Assembly (NCBI GenBank): GCA_025464585.1
Contig: JAODGL010000021.1
Coordinates: 1 to 7,684, forward strand
Source: Methanosarcinales archaeon
Lineage (GTDB): Archaea; Halobacteriota; Syntropharchaeia; Alkanophagales; Methanospirareceae
Direction of reading: 5' to 3'
Length of the DNA: 7,684 nucleotides
The stretch's first letter is position 1. Each line of letters begins with the position of its first letter. The notes below the pieces were generated by a model. It did no database searches, had not been told where the DNA came from, and was given only the letters and a program-made list of their open reading frames with translations. Positions 6,568 through 7,684 of the stretch are shown one piece after another. The translations under genes were made by a program, and so were the position numbers.

Positions 6568-6720
6568 TTACGCTATCACAACGTTTTCCGACTGGCATGA
6601 AGGGCAGACAACTTTTTCTCCCATCGCATCAAACTTGTTCCCGCAGTCCTTGCACCTGTATCTCGTTACTTCTATCTTCTCTATTTCTAAATTGAAGTCG
6701 CCCCCTCCTACACTACACAT
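6568..6720 (-). CDS. Small zinc-ribbon protein, 50 residues
   Basis: On the minus strand an ATG at 6720 opens a 50-codon frame ending in TAA (complement of 6568-6570). The product has a short acidic N-terminal segment (FNLEIEKIEVTRY) and then a zinc ribbon with two knuckles, CKDCG (C23, C26) and CPSCQ (C39, C42), spaced C-x2-C-x12-C-x2-C. A further Cys is at residue 2. GGAGG (complement of 6729-6733) lies eight bases before the start and a TATA-like element lies upstream, so this is well supported despite its size. Zinc ribbons of this kind bind one Zn2+ and often mediate contacts with nucleic acid or protein, but the partner here is unknown. It heads a likely two-gene unit with DUF2284. Confidence 0.85.
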   Translation of the reverse strand: MCSVGGGDFNLEIEKIEVTRYRCKDCGNKFDAMGEKVVCPSCQSENVVIA

Positions 6721-6728
6721 CGCAATTA

Positions 6729-6733
6729 CCTCC
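6729..6733 (-). promoter_or_regulatory. Ribosome binding site of the zinc-ribbon gene
   Basis: CCTCC on the plus strand reads GGAGG on the minus strand, eight bases before the ATG at 6720. It supports this short gene as real and fixes its start. Confidence 0.75.
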
Positions 6734-6755
6734 TTTTTTTAAATTTTTATACTAT

Positions 6756-6768
6756 CTTTTATTTATAA
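6756..6768 (-). promoter_or_regulatory. Putative TATA element for the zinc-ribbon/DUF2284 unit
   Basis: On the minus strand the sequence reads TTATAAATAAAAG, close to the archaeal TATA box. A start about 26 bases downstream would be near 6736, just before the GGAGG at 6733-6729, giving a short leader. The geometry is consistent, but the assignment is by inspection only. Confidence 0.5.
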
Positions 6769-6779
6769 CAATCGTTATA
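6764..6779. repeat. Inverted repeat TATAAC-N4-GTTATA in the divergent promoter region
   Basis: TATAACAATCGTTATA is a perfect 6-base dyad with a 4-base spacer. It sits between the divergent zinc-ribbon and SAP-like genes, overlapping the minus-strand TATA element and the region where a plus-strand promoter must lie. It could be an operator for a dimeric regulator. In AT-rich DNA a short dyad can also arise by chance. Confidence 0.4.
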
Positions 6780-6789
6780 TATAAAGGTT

Positions 6790-6795
6790 GGTGAT
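6790..6795 (+). promoter_or_regulatory. Ribosome binding site of the SAP-like gene
   Basis: GGTGAT... within TTGGTGATAAG, the canonical archaeal anti-16S sequence, lies four to five bases before the ATG at 6800 and ten before an in-frame ATG at 6806. It makes the TTG at 6788, which precedes it, an unlikely start. Confidence 0.65.
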
Positions 6796-6799
6796 AAGT

Positions 6800-6970
6800 A
6801 TGGGTATGGAAGATGAGGAAGAGTTAGAAGAATTGGTGAAGAAAATAAAGGCGAAAGCTCTGAGAGAAGAAGCGAAGAAGAGAGGGATAAAGACCGCTTG
6901 CGTGAAGAAAATAGACATTGCCAGGCAACTGCCCCGGGAAGTGCTGGAAGAACTTAGCACCAGGCAATGA
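6800..6970 (+). CDS. Small SAP/Rho-N-like helical protein
   Basis: This 56-residue, highly charged protein has an acidic N-terminus (residues 4-11) followed by a helix-extended loop-helix pattern: LREEAKKRGIKTACVKKIDIARQLP (21-45) with an intervening Gly-Ile at 29-30. This resembles the SAP or Rho N-terminal motif, small DNA- or RNA-binding folds that also appear as short stand-alone archaeal proteins. The assignment rests on pattern only. The start is set by GGTGAT just upstream. An ATG at 6806 (54 residues) is also possible. The stop overlaps the cutA start as ATGA, so the two are probably co-translated. A promoter should lie in the AT-rich stretch at about 6745-6785. Confidence 0.7.
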   Translation: MGMEDEEELEELVKKIKAKALREEAKKRGIKTACVKKIDIARQLPREVLEELSTRQ

Positions 6971-7278
6971 AAAAGGACTTTTTCGTGGTGTTGTGCACCG
7001 CAGGCGTGATTGAATCGGAGAGGATAGCACGGCTTCTGGTGGAAGAAAAGCTGGCGGCATGTGTGAATGTTGCGGAGGTGGACTCGTATTACCGGTGGAA
7101 GGGCGAGTTTTGCGAAGATAGAGAGGCTTTGCTGATAATAAAGACAGAAAAAAGCAAGGTAGATAAGATTATAGAAAGAATAAAAGAAGTTCACAGCTAT
7201 GAGCTGCCTGAAATCATTGTACTTCCGATTGTTGCGGGATATGATAAGTATTTGGCGTGGATAGAATCGTCAATATAG
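6967..7278 (+). CDS. cutA: CutA1 divalent-cation tolerance protein
   Basis: CutA1 proteins form very stable ferredoxin-like trimers linked in bacteria to tolerance of copper and other divalent cations. Their molecular role is still unsettled. At 103 residues this is full length. Family blocks are VVLCTAGVIESERIARLLVEE (7-27), KLAACVNV (28-35), SYYRWKGEF (40-48), LLIIKTEKSK (55-64), HSYELPEIIVLP (76-87) and GYDKYLAWI (91-99). Cys10, His76 and Glu82 lie at or near positions implicated in metal binding in E. coli CutA1. The start ATG overlaps the SAP-like gene stop by four bases. The stop is TAG, the only one among the genes here. The frame stays open after it into nnr. Confidence 0.95.
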   Translation: MKKDFFVVLCTAGVIESERIARLLVEEKLAACVNVAEVDSYYRWKGEFCEDREALLIIKTEKSKVDKIIERIKEVHSYELPEIIVLPIVAGYDKYLAWIESSI

Positions 7279-7311
7279 GCTGATGAAAAAAACCACGAGT
7301 ACGACAGGAAT

Positions 7312-7684
7312 ATGAAAGAGGGGATAGTAGGCGGGATAACATCAGAGGAGATGGCAGCCCTGGATGAGAACTGCAAATTCTTCGGGCTCTCTCCTGCGCA
7401 ACTAATGGAAAATGCAGGCGCGGGGATTGCAAACGAGCTAAAAAAGAGGTTTGAAGAAAAAGGGCAAAGAGTAAAAGTCACGATAATAGCAGGGAAAGGC
7501 AATAACGGTGGCGACGCTTTCGCGGCTGCGCGACATTTGCATGGCTTTGACGTGAGAATACTTTTAATAGGCAGTTCAAAAGATTTGAGGACAGAAGAAA
7601 CACGTAGAAATTGGCGAATTTTAAAAGCGAGCGGATATGAAATTGAAGAAATAAATGATTCTTCCGCACTCAGAGCAAGGGAAA
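7312..7684 (+). CDS. nnr: NAD(P)H-hydrate epimerase (Nnr/YjeF N-terminal domain), 3'-partial
   Basis: The product begins MKEGIVGGITSEEMAALDE and shows the YjeF_N landmarks: LMENAG (31-36) and the nucleotide-binding loop GKGNNGGDAF (61-70), then RHLHGFDVRILLIG. The epimerase interconverts the R and S forms of damaged, hydrated NADH and NADPH so that a dehydratase can restore them. In many archaea and bacteria the dehydratase is the C-terminal half of the same protein. The window ends after 124 codons, so its presence cannot be judged. The ATG at 7312 is the first start in frame after the cutA stop and has only a weak AGGA close by. Spacing to cutA is 33 bases on the same strand, so co-transcription with cutA is likely. 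Confidence 0.93.
   Translation, partial: MKEGIVGGITSEEMAALDENCKFFGLSPAQLMENAGAGIANELKKRFEEKGQRVKVTIIAGKGNNGGDAFAAARHLHGFDVRILLIGSSKDLRTEETRRNWRILKASGYEIEEINDSSALRARE

Noticed and set aside
6524..6742. 72-codon plus-strand open frame
   Set aside because: It is the shadow of the minus-strand zinc-ribbon gene, which has a clear ribosome binding site and CxxC motifs. The plus-strand product matches nothing.
6788..6799. TTG at 6788 as the start of the SAP-like gene
   Set aside because: The GGTGAT ribosome binding site lies downstream of it and is placed for the ATG at 6800 or 6806.
1..7684. tRNA, rRNA, CRISPR array, insertion sequence or attachment site
   Set aside because: No repeat-spacer pattern, transposase, terminal repeats or RNA gene signature was seen. 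Nearly the whole window is taken up by recognisable protein genes.

Overview
The window is euryarchaeal. It carries a formylmethanofuran dehydrogenase subunit B, a methanogen-type homocysteine biosynthesis protein (HcyBio/DUF39 with CBS pair), archaeal-style ribosome binding sites (GGAGG, GGTGAT), TATA-like AT-rich promoters, GTG starts and purine-rich coding strands. A methanogen, an anaerobic methane- or alkane-oxidising archaeon, or an Archaeoglobus-like relative would all fit. The sequence alone does not settle the genus.

Layout. (1) 6-1970, + strand: a CPC-type heavy-metal P1B ATPase (CopA-like) whose N-terminus lies at the window edge. (2) 2062-3354, +: a stand-alone fwdB/fmdB, with none of the usual fwd/fmd partner genes beside it. 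(3) 3455-5917, +: a compact sulfur/pterin cluster made of HcyBio-CBS, a ThiS-like ubiquitin-fold sulfur carrier joined by an ATGA overlap, a tiny uncertain reading frame, moaD and moaE. (4) 5909-6720, - strand: a DUF2284 cysteine-rich protein and, upstream of it, a 50-residue zinc-ribbon protein. This pair converges on moaE with overlapping 3' ends. (5) 6721-6799: an AT-rich divergent promoter region with an inverted repeat. (6) 6800-7684, +: a small SAP-like protein, cutA (ATGA overlap) and the beginning of nnr (NAD(P)H-hydrate epimerase), cut by the window end.

How the genes fit together. MoaD and MoaE form molybdopterin synthase, which makes the dithiolene needed by tungsten or molybdenum enzymes such as the FwdB encoded just upstream. 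HcyBio makes homocysteine from aspartate semialdehyde and reduced sulfur. The tight coupling of its gene to a GG-terminated sulfur carrier suggests that the sulfur may arrive as a carrier thiocarboxylate. Sulfur transfer by ubiquitin-like carriers is therefore the common theme of 3455-5917. CutA and the P1B ATPase are metal-related but lie far apart, and nnr is housekeeping metabolite repair. The observations most worth a second look are the HcyBio-sulfur carrier coupling, the unusual transport-site residues in the ATPase, the zinc-ribbon gene paired with DUF2284, and the dyad in the divergent promoter.
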